From: Longivirga sp963711805 | GTDB taxonomy: Bacteria; Actinomycetota; Actinomycetes; S36-B12; CAIYMF01 | Direction: 5' to 3' | NCBI GenBank assembly: GCA_963711805.1 | Contig: CAVQFE010000010.1 | Span: 558,001 to 622,000 of the forward strand | Length of the DNA stretch: 64,000 bases | Shown here: piece by piece, positions 44,612-52,887 of the stretch | How positions within the stretch are numbered: position 1 is the stretch's first letter | Layout: every line of letters begins with the position of its first letter | The notes under the pieces: generated by a model | What the model was told of the DNA's origin: nothing | Databases searched by the model: none | The model's input: only the letters and a program-made list of their open reading frames with translations | Made by a program: the position numbers and the translations under genes

Positions 44612-45320
44612 GTGGCCACCGTCATCCTCGTCCGGCACGGCCGGACCGCCGCGAACGCCGGTGGTGTCCTCGCCGGGTGGACCCCGGGCATCCACCTCGA
44701 CGACACGGGCCGCGAGCAGGCCGGCGCCCTGGCCGCACGCCTCGCGGTCGTCCCGCTGTCGGCCGTGGTCACGAGCCCGCTCGAGCGCACCCGCGAGACC
44801 GCCGACGCGCTGCTCGCGGGACGCGACCCGCTCCCGCCGCTGCACGTGGACGAGCGGCTGGGCGAGTGCCGCTACGGCGACTGGACCAACCAGCCGCTGA
44901 AGGCGCTGGCCAAGGAGCCGCTGTGGAAGGTCGTGCAGGCGCACCCGAGCGCGGCGGTCTTCCCGGGCGACTCGCGGGGAGTCGATGGCCGCCATGTCGT
45001 CGCGCGCGGTCGCCGCCGTCCGCGACTGGAACGCGCGGCTCTCGGCCGGCGGCGCCGACCCGACGTACGTCGTCGTCTCGCACGCCGACGTCATCAAGGC
45101 GATCACCGCCGACGCGCTCGGCATGCATCTCGACTCCTTCCAGCGGCTGGCGGTGGACCCGTGCTCGGTCACGGTGATCCGCTACACCGAGCTGCGGCCC
45201 TTCGTCCTGCGCACGAACGACACCGGCGGCGACCTGTCGGGTCTCGTCCCACCACCCCGCCGCCGGAGGCGGGCGCGACGGTCGTCGGACGCCGTGGTCG
45301 GCGGCGGCGCGGGCACCTGA
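44612..45320 (+). pseudogene. Histidine phosphatase family protein (MSMEG_4193-like), one frameshift
   Basis: A phosphoglycerate-mutase-like phosphatase of about 235 residues. The RHG motif is at the start (TVILVRHGRTAANAGG), the Glu region is RLGECRYGDWTNQPL, and the second catalytic His is in VVVSHADVIKAITADALG. One extra C near 44977 (GAC TCG c GGG GAG TCG ATG) splits the gene; the second half ends at 45320 with a basic tail. The family is found next to DUF3090, the SCO1664-type gene and mshC in most actinobacteria. The substrate is unknown. Confidence 0.82.
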
Positions 45321-45373
45321 GCGCACCCCGACCGGCGCCCGCGCGCACGAGGGCGGCCGCCCGGCACCCGGGA

Positions 45374-45379
45374 TAGGGT
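45374..45379 (+). promoter_or_regulatory. -10 hexamer of the DUF3090-SCO1664 unit, leaderless type
   Basis: TAGGGT with a 6-nt spacer to GTG 45386. Confidence 0.55.
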
Positions 45380-45385
45380 CGTCAC

Positions 45386-45949
45386 GTGGCACGACAGGTC
45401 TTCCTCTTCGACCAGCCGGAGCGCTTCGTCGCCGGCACCGTGGGCCAGCCCGGGGAGCGCCAGTTCTTCCTGCAGGCGCGTGACGCGGGCCGCGTCGTGT
45501 CCGTGGCGCTGGAGAAGCAGCAGGTGCGGATCCTCGCCGAGCGCGTCGAGGGGCTGCTCGACGAGGTGGTGCGCCGCAGCGGGGGAGAGGCCGCGGTCCC
45601 GGCGACGGCGCGGCTCGGCAGCGACGACCTCGACCCGCTCGACGTCCCGCTCACCGAGGAGTTCCGCGTCGGCGCCATGGCGCTGGGCTGGAACGGCGAC
45701 ACCGAGCTCGTCATCATCGAGGCGCACGAGGTCCTCGAGGACGACGAGGAGGAGGTGCCCGACCTCGAGGAGGACCCCGAGGACGGGCCCACGGTCCTGC
45801 GCGTGCGGCTCAGCGGTGCGCAGGCCCGCGCGTTCGCGCGGCGCGCTCTCACCGTCGTCAACGCGGGCCGGCCGCCGTGCCCGTTCTGCAACCAGCCGCT
45901 CGAGCCGTCCGGCCACATCTGCCCGCGCGCCAACGGCTATCGCCGCTGA
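45386..45949 (+). CDS. DUF3090 family protein
   Basis: A 187-residue protein: MARQVFLFDQPERFVAGTVGQPGERQFFLQA at the start, a strongly acidic stretch (EDDEEEVPDLEEDPEDGP), and a C-terminal zinc-ribbon-like CPFCNQPLEPSGHICPR (C-x2-C ... H-x-C). These define the actinobacterial DUF3090 family, which always neighbours the histidine phosphatase and the SCO1664-type gene. Biochemical role unknown. It is separated by 13 nt from the next gene. Confidence 0.92.
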   Translation: MARQVFLFDQPERFVAGTVGQPGERQFFLQARDAGRVVSVALEKQQVRILAERVEGLLDEVVRRSGGEAAVPATARLGSDDLDPLDVPLTEEFRVGAMALGWNGDTELVIIEAHEVLEDDEEEVPDLEEDPEDGPTVLRVRLSGAQARAFARRALTVVNAGRPPCPFCNQPLEPSGHICPRANGYRR

Positions 45950-45962
45950 TCCTGGCGGGCCC

Positions 45963-46791
45963 ATGGTCACCTCCGACGTCCTCCTCGAGGTCCTCCGCCG
46001 TGGCTCGCTCACGGTCGAGGGCCGGCTCGTCGACGCCAGCAACGCGACGCTGCTCGCGCTCGCCGAGCTCGACGGCGTCGAGGTCGCCTGCGTCTACAAG
46101 CCGACCGCCGGCGAGCGACCGCTGTGGGACTTCCCCGACGCCACGCTCGGGCTGCGCGAGGTGGCGGCGTACGAGCTCTCGGCGGCACTGGGCTGGGACG
46201 TCGTCCCGCCCACGGTCTGGCGCGACGACGGTCCCTTCGGGCAGGGCATGGCCCAGGCGTGGGTCACCCCGCCGGACGGCGGCGACATGGTGCCGGGCGG
46301 CGGCCTCGTGGACGTCGTGCCGCGGGGCCGGACCCCGGAGGGATGGCTCGAGGTGTTCGACGCGCACGGCCAGGGCGGCGAGCCGGTGACCCTCGTGCAC
46401 GCCGACGACGCCGACCTCCGGCGCATGTGCGTGTTCGACTCCGTGGTGAACAACGCCGACCGCAAGGGTGGGCACGTGCTGCACGGTCGCGTGCTGCCCG
46501 ATGTCGAGCCGGCGACGTACGGCGTCGACCACGGCGTGACCTTCAGCGAGGACGAGAAGCTGCGCACCGTCCTCTGGGGGTGGGCCGGACGGCCGGTCGA
46601 GGACGAGACCCTCGCGCGACCTCGAGCGGCTCTCCGCCGAGCTCGTCGGCGCGCTCGGCGAGACGCTCTCCACCCTGCTGACGCGTCGCGAGCTGCAGCG
46701 GACGCGGCAGCGGGTGTCCCGCCGGATCCGGGAGGCGGCGTACCCGCTCCCGGGCGACGGGTGGCCGTCGCTGCCCTGGCCCGCCTTCTGA
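45963..46791 (+). pseudogene. SCO1664-type protein (PI3/PI4-kinase-like fold), one frameshift
   Basis: A kinase-like protein of about 275 residues. It has VACVYKPTAGERPLWDFP (Lys of an ATP site), RMCVFDSVVNNADRKGGHVL (catalytic-loop-like NNADRKGGH) and TYGVDHGVTFSEDEKL (metal-binding DHG-like). An extra C near 46617 (CTC GCG c GAC CTC GAG) disturbs the C-terminal helix, whose correct frame ends LPGDGWPSLPWPAF at TGA 46789-46791. The core is intact. Its fixed position between DUF3090 and mshC suggests a role linked to mycothiol or a shared regulatory need, but no function is known. Confidence 0.8.
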
Positions 46792-46813
46792 CCGACGCTC
46801 CACCGGCGCGTCC

Positions 46814-46819
46814 TAGGAT
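46814..46819 (+). promoter_or_regulatory. -10 hexamer of mshC, leaderless type
   Basis: TAGGAT with a 7-nt spacer to ATG 46827. Confidence 0.55.
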
Positions 46820-46826
46820 CGCGGTC

Positions 46827-48065
46827 ATGCATGCCTGGCCGAGCCCCGTCGTCCCCTCGCTCCCCGGTCAGGGGCTGCCGTTGCGGCTGCACGACACGTC
46901 GACCGGCGAGGTCCGGCCCACCGCGCCTGGCCCCGAGGCGACCATCTACGTCTGCGGCATCACGCCGTACGACGCGACGCACATGGGCCACGCCGCGACC
47001 TACGTCGCCTTCGACCTCGTCCAGCGGGTGTGGCTCGACGCCGGCCACTCCGTGCACTACGTCCAGAACGTCACCGACGTCGACGACCCGCTGCTCGCGC
47101 GCGCGCTGGAGACCGGCGACGACTGGGTGGCACTCGGCGACCGCGAGACGCAGCTCTTCCGCGAGGACATGACCGCGCTCGCCGTCCTTCCGCCGCGGCA
47201 CTACATCGGGGCGGTCGAGTCGATCCCCGCCGTCGTCGACTACATCGAGAAGCTGCAGACCGCGGGCGCCGTCTACGAGCTCGAGGGAGACCTCTACTTC
47301 CGGGTGCACTCCGACGAACGCTTCGGCTCGATCGCGAACCTGCCCGAGGAGCAGATGGTCGCGATCTTCGCCGAGCGCGGCGGCGATCCCGGCCGTCCGG
47401 GCAAGGAGCACCCGCTCGACTGCCTGCTCTGGCTGCACGAGCGGCCCGGTGATCCCTCGTGGGACAGCCCGTTCGGGCGGGGCCGGCCCGGCTGGCACAT
47501 CGAGTGCTCGGCCATCGCGCTCGACCACCTCGCCTCGCCGGTCGACGTGCAGGGCGGCGGCAGCGACCTCGCGTTCCCGCACCACGAGATGGGCGCCGCC
47601 GAGGCGCAGGTCGCGACCGGGTCGTGGCCCTACGCCCGGCACTACACGCACGCCGGCATGGTCCGCCTCGACGGCGAGAAGATGAGCAAGTCGCGCGGGA
47701 ACCTGGTGTTCGTCTCGCGCCTGCGTGGCGCGGGCACGGACCCGGCCGCCATCCGGCTCGCGCTCCTCGCGCACCACTACCGCGGCGACTGGGACTGGAC
47801 CGACGCCGGCCTCGTCGAGGCCGAGGCACGGCTCGCGTCCTGGCGCGCCGCGGTCGGCGCGCCGGCGGCACCGCCGGCGGAGTCCGTCCTCGCGGCCGTC
47901 CGGGCGCACCTCGCCGACGACCTCGACGCGCCGGGAGCGCTCGCCGCGATCGACCGGTGGGCGGAGGACACCCGGCTGCGGTCGGGCGCCCCTGGCGCGG
48001 AGGATGCGACCGCCGGTGCGCTCGTCCGCGACGTGGCCGCGGCGCTGCTCGGCGTACAGCTCTGA
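46827..48065 (+). CDS. mshC: L-cysteine:1D-myo-inositol 2-amino-2-deoxy-alpha-D-glucopyranoside ligase
   Basis: ATP-dependent ligase that joins cysteine to GlcN-inositol, the third enzyme of mycothiol biosynthesis. The 412-residue protein resembles a truncated cysteinyl-tRNA synthetase: the CxxH-type zinc and HIGH-like site IYVCGITPYDATHMGHAATYV (about residues 41-61), GWHIECSAIALDHL, QGGGSDLAFPHHEMGAAEAQ, and KMSKS (285-289). The length and the GITPYDATHMGHA motif identify MshC and not CysS. It implies that the organism uses mycothiol as its main thiol. The start ATG follows the SCO1664-type gene by about 35 nt. Confidence 0.96.
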   Translation: MHAWPSPVVPSLPGQGLPLRLHDTSTGEVRPTAPGPEATIYVCGITPYDATHMGHAATYVAFDLVQRVWLDAGHSVHYVQNVTDVDDPLLARALETGDDWVALGDRETQLFREDMTALAVLPPRHYIGAVESIPAVVDYIEKLQTAGAVYELEGDLYFRVHSDERFGSIANLPEEQMVAIFAERGGDPGRPGKEHPLDCLLWLHERPGDPSWDSPFGRGRPGWHIECSAIALDHLASPVDVQGGGSDLAFPHHEMGAAEAQVATGSWPYARHYTHAGMVRLDGEKMSKSRGNLVFVSRLRGAGTDPAAIRLALLAHHYRGDWDWTDAGLVEAEARLASWRAAVGAPAAPPAESVLAAVRAHLADDLDAPGALAAIDRWAEDTRLRSGAPGAEDATAGALVRDVAAALLGVQL

Positions 48066-48199
48066 CGTGGAGTGCCGCGCGAGCGTCCCGTGACGATGTC
48101 TCCCGATCAGGTCAAGTCCGGACGGTTCCGCGGCGCCCGGGTTAGCGTGACCGCCACGGCAGGATCGTCCAGGACTTGCGCGACATTCCAGGGACTCAC

Positions 48200-49543
48200 A
48201 TGCAGTGGGCAGAGACCGCTCCCACCGAGCTGCGCCAGGCGCTGAGCATCGACCTGCGCAATGGCGGTCCGGTCGTGGTCCTCGACCGGACCGGCACGTG
48301 CGTCGGCGTCGACGACGGCTCCGAGCCGGTGCCCGGGCTCGATGCGGATCACCTGCTGGGGCTCCGCGGCCTCGGTCCCGGCTGGCGCTGGTGCGACGGG
48401 GACGGCAGCCCCCTGGCCGACACGTCGAGCCCGCTGGCCACCGTGCTCTCGTCCGGCGAGCCGGTCGTCGCACGAGTGCTCGGGCTGGACGGGTCGGGCA
48501 CCGAGGCGGCAGGCCGATTCGCCTGGGTCGAGGTCTCGGCGTACCCGGTGCGGGGTGCCGACGGGACCATGCAGGGCGTCGCGACCCTGCTGCGGGACGT
48601 GTCCCCGGCGCCGGAGGGCCGCACCGCGACGGCCGCGCTCGTGCGCTCGATGCGCTCGCTCGCCGAGGCGTCGCGCGAGGACGAGGCGCGCTTCCGCATG
48701 CTCGCCGAGCACTCGGGCGACGTCCTCTTCCAGACCGACGTCGTGGGCCGGTGCGTGTGGGTCTCGGCGTCGGTGACCGACGTCCTCGGCTGGGCGCCGG
48801 ACGAGGTGGTGGGGCGGTCCCTCGTGCCGCTTCTCCATCCCGGTGACCGGGAGGTGGCCAACGAACGACGCCTCGCCGCGCTGTCCGAGCGCGGCGGCGG
48901 CCACGAGCGCCTCGAGCTGCGCTACGCGACGGCCGGGGGAGGGTGGCGGTGGACGAGCGTGGTGTCCCGCCCGGTGCGCGACGCGTCCGGTCGGGTCACC
49001 GGCGCCCTGACCGCCCTGCGCGACATCCAGGACGAGGTGAGAGGTCGGGAGGAGCGGCGCTACGTCGCCGGCCACGACGGTCTCACCGGCCTCATCGACC
49101 GCGATGCGGCGCTGCGCTCGCTCTCCCGGGCGCTCGAGCTCGGGAGGCGCACCGGCCGGGGGGTGGGGGTGCTGTACGTCGACGTCGACCGCTTCGCGGC
49201 GGTCAACGACGCGCACGGTCCCGCCACGGGGGACCGGCTGCTGGTCGAGGTGGGTCGGCGGCTCACGGCACGGTTGCGCGACAGCGACGTCGTGGCCCGC
49301 CTCGGCGGCGACCAGTTCCTGGTGGTGCTCGGCTCCCTGCGCGAGCCGGCGCACGCCGAACGACGCGCCCACGCGCTGCGCGTGGCGGTCAGCGAGGCCG
49401 GAGGGGACGGCGTCCCAGCCGCGACGGTGAGCATCGGCGTCCGTTACGACGACGGCACGGGCGAGGTCGGTCAGGTGCTTCTCGACGCCGGCGCCGCACT
49501 GCGGCGGGCCAAGGACGCCGGCCGGGACCGGGTGTCGCTGTAG
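48200..49543 (+). CDS. Soluble PAS-GGDEF protein with GGDQF active-site variant
   Basis: A 447-residue cytoplasmic protein: a divergent N-terminal PAS-like region (residues 1-140), a clear PAS domain (about 165-285, ARFRMLAEHSGDVLFQTDVVGRCVWVSASVTDVLGW) and a GGDEF-fold domain (about 295-447). The catalytic loop is RLGGDQFLVV with GGDQF at 369-373, so the second acidic residue is Gln; DVDRFAAVNDAHGPATGD keeps the upstream metal Asp. It may have low or no cyclase activity and act as a sensor. AGGGA at 48190-48194 supports ATG 48200. A TAGCGT element lies at 48143-48148. Confidence 0.85.
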   Translation: MQWAETAPTELRQALSIDLRNGGPVVVLDRTGTCVGVDDGSEPVPGLDADHLLGLRGLGPGWRWCDGDGSPLADTSSPLATVLSSGEPVVARVLGLDGSGTEAAGRFAWVEVSAYPVRGADGTMQGVATLLRDVSPAPEGRTATAALVRSMRSLAEASREDEARFRMLAEHSGDVLFQTDVVGRCVWVSASVTDVLGWAPDEVVGRSLVPLLHPGDREVANERRLAALSERGGGHERLELRYATAGGGWRWTSVVSRPVRDASGRVTGALTALRDIQDEVRGREERRYVAGHDGLTGLIDRDAALRSLSRALELGRRTGRGVGVLYVDVDRFAAVNDAHGPATGDRLLVEVGRRLTARLRDSDVVARLGGDQFLVVLGSLREPAHAERRAHALRVAVSEAGGDGVPAATVSIGVRYDDGTGEVGQVLLDAGAALRRAKDAGRDRVSL

Positions 49544-49586
49544 GCGTCCAAAGCCTCGGCGCGCGTCGGACGCGGCCTTGCGGTGA

Positions 49587-49811
49587 TCAGGCGCGGCCGC
49601 CCTCGTGGTCAGGGATGAACTCGAGGATGTCGCCGGGCTGGCACTCGAGGACTTGGCAGATCGCTTCCAGCGTGCTGAACCGGATGGCCCGTGCCCGGCC
49701 GGTCTTCAGGTTGCTGAGGTTCGTGACGCTGATGTCCACCCGGTTGCTCAGCTCGGTGAGCCGCATCTTCCGTCGGGCGAGCATCACGTCGAGGTTCACG
49801 ACGATCGCCAC
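49587..49811 (-). CDS. Small XRE-family HTH regulator (YozG-like)
   Basis: A 74-residue protein consisting of a single Cro/C1-type HTH (LDVMLARRKMRLTELSNRVDISVTNLSNLKTGRARAIRFSTLEAICQVL) and a short tail (ECQPGDILEFIPD). This is the partner of DUF2975 proteins in many bacteria. GTG 49811 follows the DUF2975 stop by one base, so the two are one translational unit. It probably binds the palindrome at 50308-50326 and controls its own operon; that is inference from position and symmetry. Confidence 0.9.
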   Translation of the reverse strand: MAIVVNLDVMLARRKMRLTELSNRVDISVTNLSNLKTGRARAIRFSTLEAICQVLECQPGDILEFIPDHEGGRA

Positions 49812-49812
49812 G

Positions 49813-50289
49813 TCACACCGTCAGCTCGTGCTCTTGCCGCATCGCCGTCGCGTTGTCGAACAACCCGACCATGACGGCCGCGAACGTGAACAGGAAGACC
49901 GCGATGACCTCGCCGGCGCACCAGGCGAGGAACACCCCCGGGCTCTGCCCCGGGGCCATCGCGACCGTCGTGACGAGGTAGGCCACGAGCAGGTACACGG
50001 CCAGAACGGCGAAGCAGTTCCGCATCAGGCGCAGAAGACGCACGGTCTGCGGGGAGAAGCCTTCGCCACGCGCGACCAGCGCGGCGAATCGCCACAAGGC
50101 TCCCAGCGCGACCGCGGCCGGGATGCCAGCCGCGGCCGCCGCCGTGAACAGCGGGACCCGCAGGTGGGCCAAGGCTGGGTAGGTCGCCGCCAGGTCGAGG
50201 CTGACGATGTACAGCACCAAGTACGCGAGGAGCGCGCCTACCGCGAGGAGCACCAGGAAGGCGCGCAGAGCGACGGTGTAAAGCTTCAT
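49813..50289 (-). CDS. DUF2975 family membrane protein
   Basis: A 158-residue protein with four membrane helices (ALRAFLVLLAVGALLAYLVLYIV, VPLFTAAAAAGIPAAVALGALWRF, CFAVLAVYLLVAYLVTTVAM, GEVIAVFLFTFAAVMVGLF) and the DUF2975-typical GEGFSPQTVRLLRLM loop between helices 2 and 3. Function unknown; always paired with the small XRE regulator that follows. ATG 50289 is leaderless or nearly so (TACGGT 7 nt upstream). Confidence 0.88.
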   Translation of the reverse strand: MKLYTVALRAFLVLLAVGALLAYLVLYIVSLDLAATYPALAHLRVPLFTAAAAAGIPAAVALGALWRFAALVARGEGFSPQTVRLLRLMRNCFAVLAVYLLVAYLVTTVAMAPGQSPGVFLAWCAGEVIAVFLFTFAAVMVGLFDNATAMRQEHELTV

Positions 50290-50296
50290 GCCGATT

Positions 50297-50325
50297 ACCG
50301 TACTGTTCTTGTCGATAAACGACAA
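50297..50325 (-). promoter_or_regulatory. Full promoter of the DUF2975-XRE operon
   Basis: On the minus strand, TTGTCG (50325-50320), a 17-nt spacer and TACGGT (50302-50297), then 7 nt to ATG 50289. It is overlapped by the palindrome 50308-50326. Confidence 0.65.
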
Positions 50326-50326
50326 G
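50308..50326. promoter_or_regulatory. Palindromic operator CTTGTCG-N5-CGACAAG
   Basis: A perfect 7-bp inverted repeat with an AT-rich centre (ATAAA), in otherwise GC-rich DNA. One arm covers the -35 hexamer and the other lies in the spacer of the DUF2975-XRE promoter, so a bound dimer would block RNA polymerase. The XRE protein of the operon is the obvious candidate ligand. Confidence 0.7.
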
Positions 50327-50460
50327 GATTCATCGTGATCCGCGCAGCCAGCAGCCTGCGCGCCACGATCGCCCCCGTACCGAGTGGTCACTCTCCGCGA
50401 GAACGATCATGTCGCCGGGGTCGGACATCTATCAGTACCGGGCAAGCTTAGAAGACGTAC

Positions 50461-50889
50461 TCAGGCGCGGGTGAGGGCGAGCACCGGGATCGTCCTGATG
50501 CCGGCGGTCTTCTCGGCGTACTCGGCGAAGCCGGGGTAGCGACGCGCCTGCTCGGCGTAGACCTCGTCGCGCTCGGCACCGGTGAGGTCGCGGACGACGA
50601 CGGGGTAGGTCTCGGTGCCGACCTCGACGACGGCGCGACCCGCCTCGGTCATGTTGTGGTACCAGTCGGGGTGCGTGGGGGCGCCGGCCTTGGAGGCGAA
50701 GACGTAGACGGTGGTGGCGTCGTCGGCGTCGCGCAGGTACATGACCGGGTTGACCGACTCCTTGCCGGTACGCCGGCCGACGTGGTGCAGCAGCACCACG
50801 GGCGCGCCCGCGAACTGACCACCGACCTGACCCGCGTTGGCCCGGAACTCCGCGATGATCGCCGCGTTCCAGTCGTTGACCTCGGCCAT
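50461..50889 (-). CDS. DDN-type deazaflavin (F420)-dependent nitroreductase family protein
   Basis: A 142-residue split-barrel protein. VVLLHHVGRRTGKESVNPVMYL (about residues 31-52) and FASKAGAPTHPDWYHNM are the F420-binding signatures of the DDN/FDR-A family, and VVVRDLTGAERDEVYAEQARRYPGFAEYAEKT is the typical C-terminal half. Such enzymes reduce quinones or nitro-compounds with F420H2, often at the membrane. GAGGAG precedes ATG 50889. Together with the LLM gene at 42687 it indicates F420 use. Confidence 0.93.
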   Translation of the reverse strand: MAEVNDWNAAIIAEFRANAGQVGGQFAGAPVVLLHHVGRRTGKESVNPVMYLRDADDATTVYVFASKAGAPTHPDWYHNMTEAGRAVVEVGTETYPVVVRDLTGAERDEVYAEQARRYPGFAEYAEKTAGIRTIPVLALTRA

Positions 50890-50975
50890 GCGCCACTCCT
50901 CGTCCGTCCCGGTCGTGCGTGACCGTCACGGTAACCCGGAGTGCAACGGTCCGGCAGCCGGGGGTCGTCCGGCCG

Positions 50976-51765
50976 TCACGCCGGGCCGAGCATCACCTCG
51001 GTGTCGATGAGGCGGAACCCCATCCGGCCGTAGAGCGCTGCGCCCGCCGCCGTCGCGTGCATCCAGACGACGTCCGGTGCCTGGCCCCCCGGACCCTCCG
51101 CGGCGATACGTGCGGCCTCCGCGGTGAGGAGGCGTCCGATGCCGCGGCCGCGCAGGTGGGGCACGACGCCGATGCCGGACAGGTAGCCCGTCCCCCCGGC
51201 CCACCAGACGAAGGCGCAACCGACCGCGGAACCGTCGACCCGCGCGACGACGAAGCGCCGGTCGGGGCGCCGGACGTCCTCGGCTGTCACGAGCAGCTCG
51301 GCGAGCGGCGGGTCGGACATCCAGCCGCCGTACGCCTCGACGATCTCGGCGCGTGCGGGCGCATGCACGAGGTCGACGCCGGCCGGGGGCACGACGCGGA
51401 AGGCGGCCGCATCGGCGGTGTCGGCCGCGAAGACGCGCGGACCGGTCGCGCTCGACCAGCCCCGTCCACGGCCCGGCTCCGGCGAGCCGTTCGGGCACGA
51501 CGACCAGCCATCCGGTCTCGGCGCCGCGCTGCCGGCACCACGCGAGGCCGGTCCGGGCGTCGTCGTCGCTCGGCAGCACGTCGCCGGCGGTGATCCGCAC
51601 GCCCCAGGGGTGCGGTACCCCGAGGTCGGCCCCGGTGACGCCGCCGGCCCGCAGCACCGCCCGGTGGGTCGCAGGGCCCGAGGAGCCGAGCAGGAGGAGC
51701 TCGGGTCGCGCCGCCCAGGTCCGCGCTCGGAGGCGCGCCAACGTCGCGGCGGGATCGGTGCCCAT
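50976..51765 (-). pseudogene. GNAT family acetyltransferase, one frameshift
   Basis: A GNAT protein of about 262 residues with a long N-terminal half (GTDPAATLARLRARTW ...) and a C-terminal acetyl-CoA domain (GIGVVPHLRGRGIGRLLTAEAARIA, GAALYGRMGFRLIDTEVML). The halves are in different frames, joined by an extra C near 51436 (TCC GCG c GTC TTC GCG). The start ATG 51765 is leaderless, with TACTGT 6 nt upstream. The shared style of indel with other genes suggests a sequence error. Confidence 0.8.
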
Positions 51766-51771
51766 GACCAG

Positions 51772-51777
51772 ACAGTA
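51772..51777 (-). promoter_or_regulatory. -10 hexamer of the GNAT gene, leaderless type
   Basis: TACTGT on the minus strand with a 6-nt spacer to ATG 51765. Confidence 0.55.
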
Positions 51778-51884
51778 GGACTCGGTTGCGCTCGGACGCG
51801 GCCGACGTCGAGACGTCGCCCAGGCGGTGCCATGTCGCCCGACTGCCACGGCGGTTGCGCAGGCGTGTCACCAGCCGTGGTGAG

Positions 51885-52748
51885 CTACTTCGGCGGCTCG
51901 CTGCTGCGGCGGCGCAGGTAGCGCTCGAACTCGCGGGCGATCGCGTCGCCGGAGGCCTCCGGCAGCTCGGCGGTGTCGACGGCCTCCTCCAGCGTGCGCA
52001 CGTAGGCCGCGATCTCCTCGTCCTCGCCGGCGAGCTCGTCGACGCCGATCTGCCAGGCGCGGGACTCCTCGGGCAGGTCGCCGAGCGGCACCGGGACGTC
52101 GAGCAGGTCCTCGATGCGGGTCAGCAGGGCGAGAGTGGCCTTGGGGCACGGCGGCTGCGCGACGTAGTGCGGCACGGCGGCCCACAGCGAGACCGCGGGG
52201 ATGCCGGCCTGCGCGCAGGCGTCCTGCAGGACGCCGACGATGCCCGTGGGGCCCTCGTACGTCGAGGGCTCGTAGCCCAGGCGCAGCGAGACGTCGACGT
52301 CGCTGGAGGTCCCGCTCACCGGGACGGGACGGGTGTGCGGGCTGTCGGCCAGCAGCGCGCCGAGGGTGACCACCATCTCGACCCCGAGCTCGCGCGCCGC
52401 GGTGAGCAGCTCCCGGGTGAACGCGCGCCAGCGCATCGACGGCTCGATGCCGTGGACGAGCACGACGTCGCGGGTGGCGAGCGGGATGCGGGCGACCGAG
52501 AGGCGCGTGGTCGGCCAGCTGATGGACCGGACGCCGTCGTCGAAGGCCACCTCGGGGCGGTTGACCTGGAAGTCGTAGTAGTCCTCCGGGTCGAACTCGG
52601 CGATCTGCGTCGCCGACCACACCTCCTCGAGGTGGAGGACCGCGCCGCTCGCGGCGTCGCCGGCGTCGTTCCAGCCCTCGAACGCGCACAGCATCACGGG
52701 ATCGACAAGATCGGGCAGGCTCTCGGGAAGACCCTCGAACTCGATCAC
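51885..52748 (-). CDS. PAC2 family protein
   Basis: A 287-residue protein of the PAC2 (proteasome assembly chaperone 2-like) family: PVMLCAFEGWNDAGDAASGAVLHLEEVW, DYYDFQVNRPEV, DVVLVHGIEPSMRWRAFTRELLTAA and VVTLGALLADSPHTRPVPVSGTSSD are all family blocks. In actinobacteria the role is unproven, although the genome also encodes the proteasomal ATPase. GAGGGG just upstream supports GTG 52748. It is divergent from metH (139 nt apart), a conserved arrangement. Confidence 0.92.
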   Translation of the reverse strand: MIEFEGLPESLPDLVDPVMLCAFEGWNDAGDAASGAVLHLEEVWSATQIAEFDPEDYYDFQVNRPEVAFDDGVRSISWPTTRLSVARIPLATRDVVLVHGIEPSMRWRAFTRELLTAARELGVEMVVTLGALLADSPHTRPVPVSGTSSDVDVSLRLGYEPSTYEGPTGIVGVLQDACAQAGIPAVSLWAAVPHYVAQPPCPKATLALLTRIEDLLDVPVPLGDLPEESRAWQIGVDELAGEDEEIAAYVRTLEEAVDTAELPEASGDAIAREFERYLRRRSSEPPK

Positions 52749-52872
52749 CGGTCACCCCTCGCACGTCGGAGCCGACGCCGCACCGGGCCGGTGCACGCGG
52801 TTGCGCCACCGTACGCCAGCCGTCCGACGTCCACGCTAGCGCCGCGCTGCCGGGGGCGTCGCGGTACGCCGT

Positions 52873-52878
52873 TAGGCT
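52873..52878 (+). promoter_or_regulatory. -10 hexamer of metH
   Basis: TAGGCT, 9 nt before ATG 52888, giving a leader of only two or three bases. No cobalamin or SAM riboswitch is possible in such a short leader, and none is visible in 52749-52887. Confidence 0.5.
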
Positions 52879-52887
52879 GTCCTCATC

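Noticed and set aside
52749..52887. Cobalamin or SAM riboswitch upstream of metH
   Set aside because: The intergenic region is only 139 nt, the predicted leader is two to three bases, and no B12-box or SAM-box-like sequence was found.
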